NCBI GenBank assembly: GCA_017427065.1
Contig: JAFRTL010000007.1
Location: forward strand, 1 to 64,000
DNA: 64,000 nt
Direction: 5' to 3'
Source of the DNA: Bacteroidaceae bacterium
GTDB taxonomy: Bacteria; Bacteroidota; Bacteroidia; Bacteroidales; Bacteroidaceae
This document shows, in pieces, positions 26,667-33,206 of the stretch (its first letter is position 1; the number at the start of each line of letters is the position of its first letter). The notes beneath the pieces were generated by a model. It worked only from the letters and a program-made list of their open reading frames with translations. It did not search any database and was not told the origin of the DNA. Both the position numbers and the translations under genes were made by a program.

Positions 26667-27587
26667 ATGAAAGAGAAGTACGACCTTATAGCGATTCTTG
26701 GTCCCACAGCTTCAGGGAAGACGCCCTTTGCTGCGCACTTGGCAGCTGCACTCGATGCGGAAATCATCAGTGCAGATTCGCGTCAGGTATATCGAGGCAT
26801 GGACCTTGGAACTGGGAAGGATCTGGCAGATTATGTGGTGGAGGGGCGCCCTATCCCTTACCATCTTATCGACATCTGCGATCCTGGCTATAAATACAAT
26901 GTCTTCGAGTATCAGCGCGATTTTCTTCGTGTGTATGAGGACATCTGTTCTAGAGGAAAAATGCCCATCATGTGTGGAGGGACAGGCTTGTATCTGGAGG
27001 CCATTCTTGGGGGGTATCGACTGCTGGATGTACCTCAGAATCCTGCATTGAGGGCTTCTTTAGAGGGTAAAAGTTTAGAGGAACTGACAGAAATTCTCAA
27101 AGGCTACAAAAAGCTGCATAACACCACAGATGTGGACACTGCCAAACGTGCCATTCGTGCCATCGAGATAGAGGAGTATTACTTGCAGACTCCTCCTGAG
27201 GTGCGCTCTTTTCCTGAGCTTCACAGCCTTATCATTGGGACGGATATCAGTCGTGAATTGCGTCGCGAGAAGATCACGCGTCGCCTAATACAACGTTTGG
27301 ATGAAGGCATGCTCGATGAGATTCGTCGCCTCCTCGATAGAGGCATTCCTGCAGATGACCTCATCTATTATGGATTGGAATACAAGTACCTCACCTTACA
27401 CGTCATTGGAAAGCTCAGTTATGAAGAAATGTTCTCGCAACTAGAAATCGCCATCCACCAGTTTGCGAAGCGCCAAATGACGTGGTTCCGTGGCATGGAG
27501 CGTCGTGGTTTCACCATCCACTGGATAGATGCCACGCTTCCTATGGAAGAGAAAGTGGCGAAGGCAAAGATCTTGTTGGGGAGATGA
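26667..27587 (+). CDS. miaA: tRNA dimethylallyltransferase MiaA
   Basis: 306 residues, normal length. MiaA transfers a dimethylallyl group to N6 of A37 in tRNAs reading UNN codons. The P-loop GPTASGKT is near residues 11-18, followed by the substrate block ISADSRQVYRGMDLGTGK with its conserved Asp, HLIDI, and the tRNA-contacting QRLDEGMLDEI and YYGLEYKY regions. It stands alone, in the opposite direction to the glycosidase operon. A weak -7 (TAAATTCG) lies just ahead of the ATG, implying a short leader. Confidence 0.95.
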   Translation: MKEKYDLIAILGPTASGKTPFAAHLAAALDAEIISADSRQVYRGMDLGTGKDLADYVVEGRPIPYHLIDICDPGYKYNVFEYQRDFLRVYEDICSRGKMPIMCGGTGLYLEAILGGYRLLDVPQNPALRASLEGKSLEELTEILKGYKKLHNTTDVDTAKRAIRAIEIEEYYLQTPPEVRSFPELHSLIIGTDISRELRREKITRRLIQRLDEGMLDEIRRLLDRGIPADDLIYYGLEYKYLTLHVIGKLSYEEMFSQLEIAIHQFAKRQMTWFRGMERRGFTIHWIDATLPMEEKVAKAKILLGR

Positions 27588-27623
27588 AAAAACAAGGACA
27601 CGAAAAAAGTTTTTAAGTTATTC

Positions 27624-27654
27624 TTTGTATTGGTGAAAAAACTCTTTACCTTTG
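27624..27654 (+). promoter_or_regulatory. Promoter of the toxin-antitoxin pair
   Basis: TTTG at 27624-27627, 19-base spacer, TACCTTTG at 27647-27654. The predicted start near 27661 gives a leader of about 19 nt before the ATG at 27680. Confidence 0.75.
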
Positions 27655-27679
27655 TCTCAAATTATAAACTATAGTTATT

Positions 27680-27994
27680 ATGGATATCACAATACAAAAT
27701 TCAGAAATCAGTGTTGTAGATTCTTATTGGGAAAAACTACGTACACTGAGCAAGACGGCAAGACTCTATTTGGCCAACAAACTTACTGATTCTGTAAAAG
27801 AGGAAGAAGCAATTGATCATACCAAAAGAATTGCAAAGGTTAAAAGGCATAGGAATGTGCCTACAGATGAAGAATTAAAAGAACGCTTTGCAAACAAGCC
27901 CATGCCTCCCATCCCAGAAGAAGAACCATCATGGAAGGCTGTCATAGATTCAAACACTGGCAAAACTATTAAATCCATAGAAAAATGGCTGTAA
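27680..27994 (+). CDS. Putative antitoxin of a MazF/PemK-like pair
   Basis: 104 residues, no membrane segment. The N-terminal half is helical (YWEKLRTLSKTARLYLANKLTDSV), the middle is Lys/Arg-rich, and the C-terminus is Pro/Glu-rich (PMPPIPEEEPSW), consistent with a flexible toxin-binding tail. I recognise no standard DNA-binding fold in it. Its end overlaps the next gene by 10 bases, the usual antitoxin-first arrangement. The role is inferred mainly from that context. Confidence 0.6.
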   Translation: MDITIQNSEISVVDSYWEKLRTLSKTARLYLANKLTDSVKEEEAIDHTKRIAKVKRHRNVPTDEELKERFANKPMPPIPEEEPSWKAVIDSNTGKTIKSIEKWL

Positions 27995-28347
27995 AATATG
28001 TATCTCAACGTGAGATAGTAGAAGTGCCCTATCAATTACCTGATGGGAGCATCAAACCTCATATGGCATTAGTGCTTTCTACTGAGAAGTTGCAATTAGC
28101 AGAGGATGGAATGTTTTATGCAGTACTCATTTCGTCGAAAAACATCAATCCTGATTTCACTATCAGAATTAAAAATGAGTGGTTAAGTAAACCTTTACCC
28201 AAACAATCTTACTTTGTTACTCATATCGTATCATACTATCGAACAGAGGAAGTCATTCAGTCGTTCAACAATTATGTGAAGTCTGCTCCTTTTGACAAGA
28301 TAATGAATAAAGTCATTTTGAGCATGTTCGACATTGAGATAGAATAA
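27985..28347 (+). CDS. MazF/PemK-like toxin
   Basis: 120 residues. The N-terminus (REIVEVPYQLPDGSIKPHMALVLST) has the beta-strand pattern and ALVLS motif of the PemK/MazF endoribonuclease fold, although the Arg-Pro pair that usually precedes that motif appears as Pro-His-Met. FYAVLISSK and KQSYFVTHIVSYYR follow in the positions of later strands. If active it would cleave mRNA and be neutralised by the overlapping upstream gene product. A hairpin at 28366-28400 follows the stop. Confidence 0.65.
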   Translation: MAVKYVSQREIVEVPYQLPDGSIKPHMALVLSTEKLQLAEDGMFYAVLISSKNINPDFTIRIKNEWLSKPLPKQSYFVTHIVSYYRTEEVIQSFNNYVKSAPFDKIMNKVILSMFDIEIE

Positions 28348-28639
28348 GGATATTGTATAAATAATGAAGCACTGCCAGAGCGCTCTCTGCACAGTGCTTC
28401 TACTTTGACGTCGTTTCTCGCAAACTCAATCAATTTTATCTTAAGGCTTGGAGCTTAGGGCTCCTTCGCTTGTTTTTTTTAAAATTAGCAAGCGGGGGCT
28501 TCACAGCTACCGCTTGCTGGCGCATTAATAACATCTTTTTGAGATGTGAATTAATATCTTTGTAATAGCTATAGTTCCATTGTTCGATTCTCCCTTGTAT
28601 TACAAATCAACGATACTGACCAATAATACTTATAAATCT
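28348..28639. other. Intergenic region with several hairpins
   Basis: Holds a 9-bp hairpin GAAGCACTG/CAGTGCTTC (28366-28400) after the toxin gene, a second 9-bp hairpin AGCAAGCGG/CCGCTTGCT around 28487-28518 that could end the minus-strand peptide operon, and one arm (28519-28534) of a 16-bp inverted repeat whose other arm is at 29034-29049. No gene is visible. Confidence 0.6.
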
Positions 28640-29014
28640 CTATGAATGGTTATTAGAGATCCAACCTGTATCTCCATCATAAACATGATATCCATCAGTA
28701 TCTGAAGTACCATAATACCACAAAGTTCCACTAACTGCTTGACCATTATTTTTTCCATATCTACCAGCTAAAGTATGCACTAGAGAACTCATACCACTCT
28801 TTTCAGTATCATTAGCTGCTATTAATTCCAGTTCATGGTCACTTCCATGTTCATATGTTGTATTACCCACAGAATGATAAAGTTTATCAGATTTGTGTGA
28901 ACAAGTCAATGTTCTTATCCAGCACGTAGCTACAAACTCTTGCGGAGTAAACTCTTGAAACTCCAGTCTCAGACTTTCAAAGACCTCTTTTCTAACGTTC
29001 AAATTCATTTTCAT
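28640..29014 (-). CDS. Small protein with conserved leader, RiPP-precursor-like (copy 2)
   Basis: 124 residues. Residues about 12-38 (FESLRLEFQEFTPQEF, then xxTCW and a Cys) match the N-terminus of the protein at 29824-30267, while the remainder differs and is rich in Gly, Ser, Thr, Tyr and Asp (WYYGTSDTDGYHVYDGDTGW). Both proteins end in Asn-His-Ser. No signal peptide is seen. The pattern of a shared leader with a divergent tail, near a PqqD-like gene on the same strand, resembles peptide precursors recognised by a RiPP recognition element. Alternatively these are members of a Bacteroidales small-protein family of unknown role. The gene lies between arms of an inverted repeat. Confidence 0.55.
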   Translation of the reverse strand: MKMNLNVRKEVFESLRLEFQEFTPQEFVATCWIRTLTCSHKSDKLYHSVGNTTYEHGSDHELELIAANDTEKSGMSSLVHTLAGRYGKNNGQAVSGTLWYYGTSDTDGYHVYDGDTGWISNNHS

Positions 29015-29487
29015 TTTATAATTTCACTCATTTATATTATTAATGCGCCCTTCTATGAGCATGTCCATAGGTGTGGACATAAATGTTCATAACTGTGGAC
29101 ATTTATTTTTCTAGTTAGGAAAAAATATTTTTCTAACTAGAAAAAATGACTTTCCTCGTGAGGGCGTAAAAATTCCCTCGTGAGGGAGGCCGATTTTGGC
29201 ACCTTTTCTTACCCCCTTCTGACATAGGGTTTGCTTACGGCAAACTCCCTCGTTGGTTACGGCAATCTGGGAGTTTGCTTACAGCAAGCCGATGTTCTTA
29301 CAATGCGTTTTCTCTTTTCCTTTCCATACCTTCTCTGTGTACCCATATTAGGGATACAGAGAGGTGTAGGATTGGACAGACATATTGAAATATGTTTCTT
29401 TTAACAAGTTCAATTACAATTCAACAAGTCTACTGGTTCACTTATTTTACTTCAGATTGCAATTTTGGAGAAGCAGGAAACCTAATA
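29015..29487. repeat. Non-coding region with dispersed palindromic repeat block
   Basis: No gene seen in these 473 bases. It contains paired palindromes (around 29087-29140, centred on TTAGGAAAAAATATTTTTCTAA), a 44-bp block at 29148-29191 that is identical to 52206-52249 and carries two mini-hairpins CCTC-GT-GAGG and CCCTC-GT-GAGGG, and then repeated GTTTGCTTAC/GGCAA motifs (29228-29290). The inverted-repeat arm at 29034-29049 is also here. Confidence 0.7.
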
Positions 29488-29721
29488 CTATTCTCCTTTC
29501 TTTACATAATAAACCAAGAAGCATCTGATATCCTCATATCTACAATAAACTGCGGATATCTCATCATCAGCAACCTCTGGACTAACTTCTCTTAATGCTG
29601 CTTCAAATACATCTTTACCTATCTTGTTGTCGATAGATTGAATTACAATTTCATAAAATCTATTATCATCTTCAGGATGGTTATTGTTTAACCTAAACCA
29701 GTTTTTAATTAACTCTTTCAT
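29488..29721 (-). CDS. Small acidic hypothetical protein
   Basis: 77 residues, acidic and helical (FYEIVIQSIDNKIGKDVFEAALREV), with an aromatic C-terminal segment (CFLVYYVKKGE). No signal peptide, membrane segment or recognised domain. It lies between the two leader-sharing small proteins on the same strand and could be an immunity-like, chaperone or regulatory partner, but nothing in the sequence shows which. The coding call rests on the clean ATG and the position in the operon. Confidence 0.5.
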   Translation of the reverse strand: MKELIKNWFRLNNNHPEDDNRFYEIVIQSIDNKIGKDVFEAALREVSPEVADDEISAVYCRYEDIRCFLVYYVKKGE

Positions 29722-29823
29722 TCCAATACTATATAAATATGGATTATTAGTTAATACATAAAAAATACAAATATGCTACTTATTTCCTTCAGATTACAAA
29801 TTCAATGGAAACGAGTACAAACA

Positions 29824-30267
29824 TTAGGAATGATTTGGACGTTCGTCATCACGTGTAATAACAGGCACCTCTGCAAAGTGGATACCAGCAATGTTTCCAC
29901 CCCACCAAGCCCAACCATCGAACCATTCATGCTCACTGGAGCTTGTAGCTCTACTGATTTGGAAATCTTGCACTTCCGACTGATCAGAAGCTCCGATTAT
30001 ATCCTCTACATTATCGATTGTCGGTACAATATCATCATCTACACGGAGAAAAACACTCATATCATGGCCGCCATGTTTGTTATCCATTAAATCGCCAATT
30101 TCAGTTGTACCTGTAGCATCATAAATATGTCTAGGCAAGTGACCTTGCGATGGAGATGCGCCCTGGCAACGAATGGTAACATACCAACACGTATCACAAT
30201 ACTCCTGCGGCATAAACTTCTGCGCCTCGAGCCTTAAGCTCTCCCATTTTTCTGTTCTTTTTTCCAT
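29824..30267 (-). CDS. Small protein with conserved leader, RiPP-precursor-like (copy 1)
   Basis: 147 residues. The N-terminal WESLRLEAQKFMPQEYCDTCW followed by a Cys a few residues on matches the leader of the 28640-29014 protein at most positions. The body is rich in Gly, Asp, His and Trp (WFDGWAWWGGNIAG), and the end is NHS as in the other copy. It begins 26 bases after the stop of the PqqD-like gene, so the two are co-transcribed. Similar Bacteroidales small proteins carry a PNEYVAACW-type motif at the same place. Being a modified, secreted or cleaved peptide is inference; no maturase gene is in the window. Confidence 0.6.
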   Translation of the reverse strand: MEKRTEKWESLRLEAQKFMPQEYCDTCWYVTIRCQGASPSQGHLPRHIYDATGTTEIGDLMDNKHGGHDMSVFLRVDDDIVPTIDNVEDIIGASDQSEVQDFQISRATSSSEHEWFDGWAWWGGNIAGIHFAEVPVITRDDERPNHS

Positions 30268-30293
30268 AATTCTAGAATTTTATATTAAACATT

Positions 30294-30704
30294 TTATTTC
30301 ACTTCTTGTAATATCTGGTAAGCGATGCATCGCGCTACGAACTGGCGAAGCTCCACTTCCATATCGCCAGCATTACCTTCGTAACGCTCTTTCAAGGCTT
30401 GGAGCACATGGCAGATGGAATTAGGTGTTTGGAATTGCTCCCAAACGAAACGGCTGCTGGCGTTCAGTGACATCATGCCATTGAACTGCTGCGCCATCTC
30501 TCCTGTGGGTACGACTAACCACTCGTCGGCCACTTGCGTCATGATGAAGTTGGGATTCACTTGATAGACTTTCTGGTCTTCACGCTGCTTGCCTTGCTCC
30601 AAGACACGGAGCAACTCTTCGTCGGAAAGGGATGCAAGTGTAGTAGGCTCCACCCCTTCTACAGGAATGTAGTACCATACGGGTTTGTTGAAGACACGTT
30701 TCAT
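30294..30704 (-). CDS. PqqD family protein (RiPP recognition element)
   Basis: 136 residues from ATG 30704; the longer frame begins at a TTG. Residues about 45-136 fit the PqqD fold: FIMTQVADEWLVVPTGEMAQQFNGMMSLN, then a SRFVWEQFQ helix and two further helices ending in QILQEVK. In characterised systems PqqD-type domains bind the leader of a peptide precursor and present it to a modifying enzyme. An N-terminal extension of about 40 residues (VWYYIPVEGVEPTTLASLSDEELLRVLE) is extra. It heads the minus-strand group with two leader-sharing small proteins, directly downstream of the structured RNA at 30766-31117. Confidence 0.8.
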   Translation of the reverse strand: MKRVFNKPVWYYIPVEGVEPTTLASLSDEELLRVLEQGKQREDQKVYQVNPNFIMTQVADEWLVVPTGEMAQQFNGMMSLNASSRFVWEQFQTPNSICHVLQALKERYEGNAGDMEVELRQFVARCIAYQILQEVK

Positions 30705-30765
30705 CAGTCGTCTCAAGTGCCCACTGATCCCCCAATATGCAAGCTTGATTGGTTATAAAAAGAAA

Positions 30766-31117
30766 AGCGTGGGAATCGTACTTTCACCCGTCCCACGATC
30801 TGAATTATTGAAATGGCTTTGTAACAAAAACGAGCAACGCAGATACCCTACATAAAGTATATAACTTATGCGCAACGCTATCATCACACATAAATACTCT
30901 ACATATCATCTACTTGCTACTTTGCCTCTCAGTTACATGAAGTTTGCGAAATTCCAGATCAAGAGAACAAAGCGTAAAGTAAACGCTTTCTTATGTCATC
31001 CCACCCACCTAAATCATCTGCGTCGCTCGTATATCGTTACATTATACTAATTTTCTGAGTTATTATTATATATAATGTATATATATAAGTACCACAAATA
31101 AAATAGTATGGCCTAGG
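30766..31117 (-). ncRNA. Candidate structured RNA, 6S-like architecture
   Basis: The plus-strand segments 30830-30844 and 31016-31030 are complementary over 15 pairs (one G-U in the RNA) and close a domain of about 200 nt, close to the size of bacterial 6S RNA. Inside are local hairpins such as AAGCG/CGCTT around 30971-30990 and one near 30850-30872. A minus-strand promoter lies at 31124-31154, and a terminator hairpin CGTGGGA/TCCCACG (30768-30797) is followed by a T-rich run. No protein frame is plausible. 6S identity is inferred from shape only; the long 5' part before the stem would have to be processed or belong to another RNA class. Confidence 0.5.
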
Positions 31118-31123
31118 ACGGTG

Positions 31124-31154
31124 CAAATATAAATGTTTTTTACAAATCAAACAA
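31124..31154 (-). promoter_or_regulatory. Promoter of the structured RNA
   Basis: Minus strand: TTG at 31152-31154, 20-base spacer, TATATTTG at 31124-31131. It reads toward 30766 and has no protein gene directly behind it. Confidence 0.65.
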
Positions 31155-31211
31155 GGAATAACAAAAATTTCTGAAATTTTTATTATCAGAAACGAAAAAT
31201 AAGAATAAATC

Positions 31212-31242
31212 TTGGATATTTGATAAGAGATACATATCTTTG
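31212..31242 (+). promoter_or_regulatory. Promoter of the coiled-repeat protein gene
   Basis: TTG at 31212-31214, 20-base spacer, TATCTTTG at 31235-31242. The predicted start near 31249 makes the ATG at 31254 too close to the 5' end and favours ATG 31281. Confidence 0.7.
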
Positions 31243-31280
31243 TCCTACTATAAATGTTTAACAATAAAATAATAAAGCGT

Positions 31281-32063
31281 ATGGGATTTTTGAAAAGACT
31301 ATGGGATGCTCTGAAGGGTGGTGACCGTGAAGGGCTGGAGACTTTGAGAAAAGAGGCTGCTGCCAAGGCTGCTGATATGGTGGACGACGCCAAGAAGGCT
31401 GCCGCTGAAGTGGCCGACAAGGTGGACGATGTAGTGGACGACCTGAAGGAAAAGGCTGCCGATGCTTCTAAGGACTTCAACGAGAAGTATGGCGACAAGA
31501 TAGATGCTGTGAAGAAGGATGCTTCGAATGCGTTCAAGGATGCCAAGAAGACCGTGAGCGACTTTGTGGATGATCTGCAGGAAAAGATCAAGGAAGTGAA
31601 GGATGATGCTGCAGAAAAGGTGGAGGACGTAAAGGCTGAAGCTGCAGAAACAGTGGAGGAAGCCAAAGCTGAAGCTGCTGAAACAGTGGAAGAGGTGAAG
31701 GAAGCTGTAGCTGAAAAGGTGGAGGATGTCAAGGAAGCCTATGCTGATGCTAAAGAGGCAGTGGCTGAAAAAGTAGAAGATGTCAAAGAGGCTGTAGCTG
31801 ACAAAGTAGAGGATGCAAAGCAAGCTTATGCTGAAGCCAAGGAAGCTGTGGCTGAAAAGGTAGAGGATGCAAAGCAAGCCTATGCTGAAGCTAAAGAAGC
31901 TGTGGCTGAAAAGGTGGAGGATGTAAAGGAGTCTTTTACTGAAGCCAAGGAAGCTGTGGCAGAGAAGGTGGAGGATGCTAAGGAAACCATCGCACAAGTG
32001 AAGGCTGAAGTGGCAGACAAAATCGATGAAGTAAAGGAAGCTGACAAGAAACTCGAAGCTTAA
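31281..32063 (+). CDS. Helical repeat protein (apolipoprotein/LEA/YtxH-like)
   Basis: 260 residues from ATG 31281, chosen because the promoter places the transcript start only a few bases before the upstream ATG. After a short N-terminus (MGFLKRLWDALKGG) nearly the whole protein is Ala, Glu, Lys, Val and Asp, with an 18-residue unit of the form EAVAEKVEDVKEAYAEAK repeated about five times from residue 150 on. No signal peptide or membrane segment. This is typical of amphipathic-helix proteins related to LEA, apolipoprotein or YtxH-type stress proteins, which may bind membranes. The 54-bp DNA repeats make copy-number change likely. Followed by a terminator. Confidence 0.75.
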   Translation: MGFLKRLWDALKGGDREGLETLRKEAAAKAADMVDDAKKAAAEVADKVDDVVDDLKEKAADASKDFNEKYGDKIDAVKKDASNAFKDAKKTVSDFVDDLQEKIKEVKDDAAEKVEDVKAEAAETVEEAKAEAAETVEEVKEAVAEKVEDVKEAYADAKEAVAEKVEDVKEAVADKVEDAKQAYAEAKEAVAEKVEDAKQAYAEAKEAVAEKVEDVKESFTEAKEAVAEKVEDAKETIAQVKAEVADKIDEVKEADKKLEA

Positions 32064-32121
32064 AAAGATAAAACCTAAAAAGAACTTAAATCTTCTGCGT
32101 AGCTCTTTAAGAGCAGTTCTT

Positions 32122-32151
32122 CCCTCCCCTACGTGTAGAGGAGGGTTTTTT
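32122..32151 (+). terminator. Rho-independent terminator
   Basis: Stem CCCTCC/GGAGGG with an extended imperfect top, followed by six T. It separates the helical repeat gene from kdsA. Confidence 0.8.
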
Positions 32152-32177
32152 ATGAACGCTATTTTTAGGCCTTAAAT

Positions 32178-32208
32178 TTTGCAAGGGAAAGAAAAAGCCG
32201 TATTTTTG
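32178..32208 (+). promoter_or_regulatory. kdsA promoter
   Basis: TTTG at 32178-32181, 19-base spacer, TATTTTTG at 32201-32208. A transcript start near 32215 rules out the TTG at 32214 as initiator and supports ATG 32235. Confidence 0.75.
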
Positions 32209-32234
32209 TAGGCTTGAATAAAAAAAATAAAGGT

Positions 32235-33035
32235 ATGGACTATTTAAAAAACAACCCATATAACAACTTCTTCCTCTTGGCTGGTCCCTGTGTGATAGAA
32301 GGCGAGGAGATGGCGATGCGCATTGCAGAGAAAGCAGTGAGCATCACGGAGCGGCTGCATATACCTTATATATTTAAAGGATCGTATCGCAAAGCCAATC
32401 GTTCACGCTTAGATTCTTTCACAGGCATTGGTGATGAGAAGGCGTTGAAGATTCTGCGCAAAGTGCGTGAGACATTTGGCATCCCTGTGGTGACGGACAT
32501 CCATAAGGCTGAGGAAGCTGCGATGGCCGCTGAGTATGTGGATGTGCTGCAGATTCCTGCCTTCCTTTGCAGACAAACGGACCTCTTGGTTGCTGCTGCG
32601 AAAACTGGGAAGACCATCAATATCAAGAAGGGCCAGTTTCTCTCTCCACAAGCCATGCAATTTGCTGCTGACAAGGTGGTGGAAGCTGGGAATCCCGATG
32701 TGATGCTTACTGAGCGTGGAACAACCTTTGGCTACACAGACCTTGTGGTGGATTTCCGAGGCATCCCCGAGATGCAAGCCTTCGGATTCCCTGTAGTACT
32801 GGATTGTACACACTCACTTCAACAACCAAATCAATCCAGTGGCGTAACTGGTGGCATGCCTCAACTGATAGAGACCATTGCCAAAGCAGGTATCGCTACG
32901 GGAGCTGATGGTCTTTTCATTGAAACGCACGAGAATCCCAGCATCGCCAAGAGCGATGGTGCCAATATGTTGCGCCTGGATTTGTTGGAAGGGCTGTTGG
33001 AGAAGTTGGTACGTATTCGCGAAGCGGTGATTTAA
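32235..33035 (+). CDS. kdsA: 3-deoxy-8-phosphooctulonate synthase KdsA
   Basis: 266 residues from ATG 32235 (MDYLKNNPYNNFFLLAGPCVIEGEEMA). KdsA condenses phosphoenolpyruvate with arabinose 5-phosphate to give KDO 8-phosphate for lipopolysaccharide. Family blocks seen are AGPCVIEG (residues 17-24), FKGSYRKANRSR, GIPVVTDIH, LQIPAFLCRQTDLLVAAAKTG, NIKKGQFLSP, ERGTTFGY and DCTHSLQQPN. The longer frame starting at a TTG is rejected because it begins before the predicted transcript start. A repeat element follows directly. Confidence 0.96.
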   Translation: MDYLKNNPYNNFFLLAGPCVIEGEEMAMRIAEKAVSITERLHIPYIFKGSYRKANRSRLDSFTGIGDEKALKILRKVRETFGIPVVTDIHKAEEAAMAAEYVDVLQIPAFLCRQTDLLVAAAKTGKTINIKKGQFLSPQAMQFAADKVVEAGNPDVMLTERGTTFGYTDLVVDFRGIPEMQAFGFPVVLDCTHSLQQPNQSSGVTGGMPQLIETIAKAGIATGADGLFIETHENPSIAKSDGANMLRLDLLEGLLEKLVRIREAVI

Positions 33036-33037
33036 AA

Positions 33038-33140
33038 ATTGAGAATTGAAAATTGAGAATTGAGGATTAAGCTGCGCTGTCAGCAATGCGTTAACCAATC
33101 CGGATGGATAATTTTCAATTCTCAATCCTCAATTCTCAAT
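33038..33140. repeat. Heptad-armed palindromic element 1
   Basis: Left arm 33038-33068 and right arm 33110-33140 are inverted copies (27 of 31 positions) made of the 7-bp units ATTGAGA/ATTGAAA/ATTGAGG. The core between them carries GCTGCGCT near the left arm and TCCGGATGG near the right arm. The element at 36053-36132 has the same plan and core words with different heptads. The two flank the M16 protease gene. Confidence 0.8.
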
Positions 33141-33206
33141 ATAAAAAAGTGTAGTAAAAGACATAGGACTTGCGTCTAATGACATAGAAACTAAAAAAAC
33201 TGAAAT

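Noticed and set aside
30766..31117. tmRNA or RNase P RNA
   Set aside because: No tRNA-like ends, tag frame or conserved RNase P core words were found in the region.
31037..31732. 231-residue minus-strand Ser/Ala/Phe-rich frame
   Set aside because: It is the antisense of the 18-residue repeat gene and takes its low complexity from it.
31700..32040. 54-bp repeats considered as a CRISPR or minisatellite array
   Set aside because: The repeats are contiguous without spacers and encode an in-frame 18-residue helix repeat.
32214..32234. Upstream TTG start for kdsA adding seven residues
   Set aside because: It precedes the predicted transcript start and is absent from the family N-terminus.
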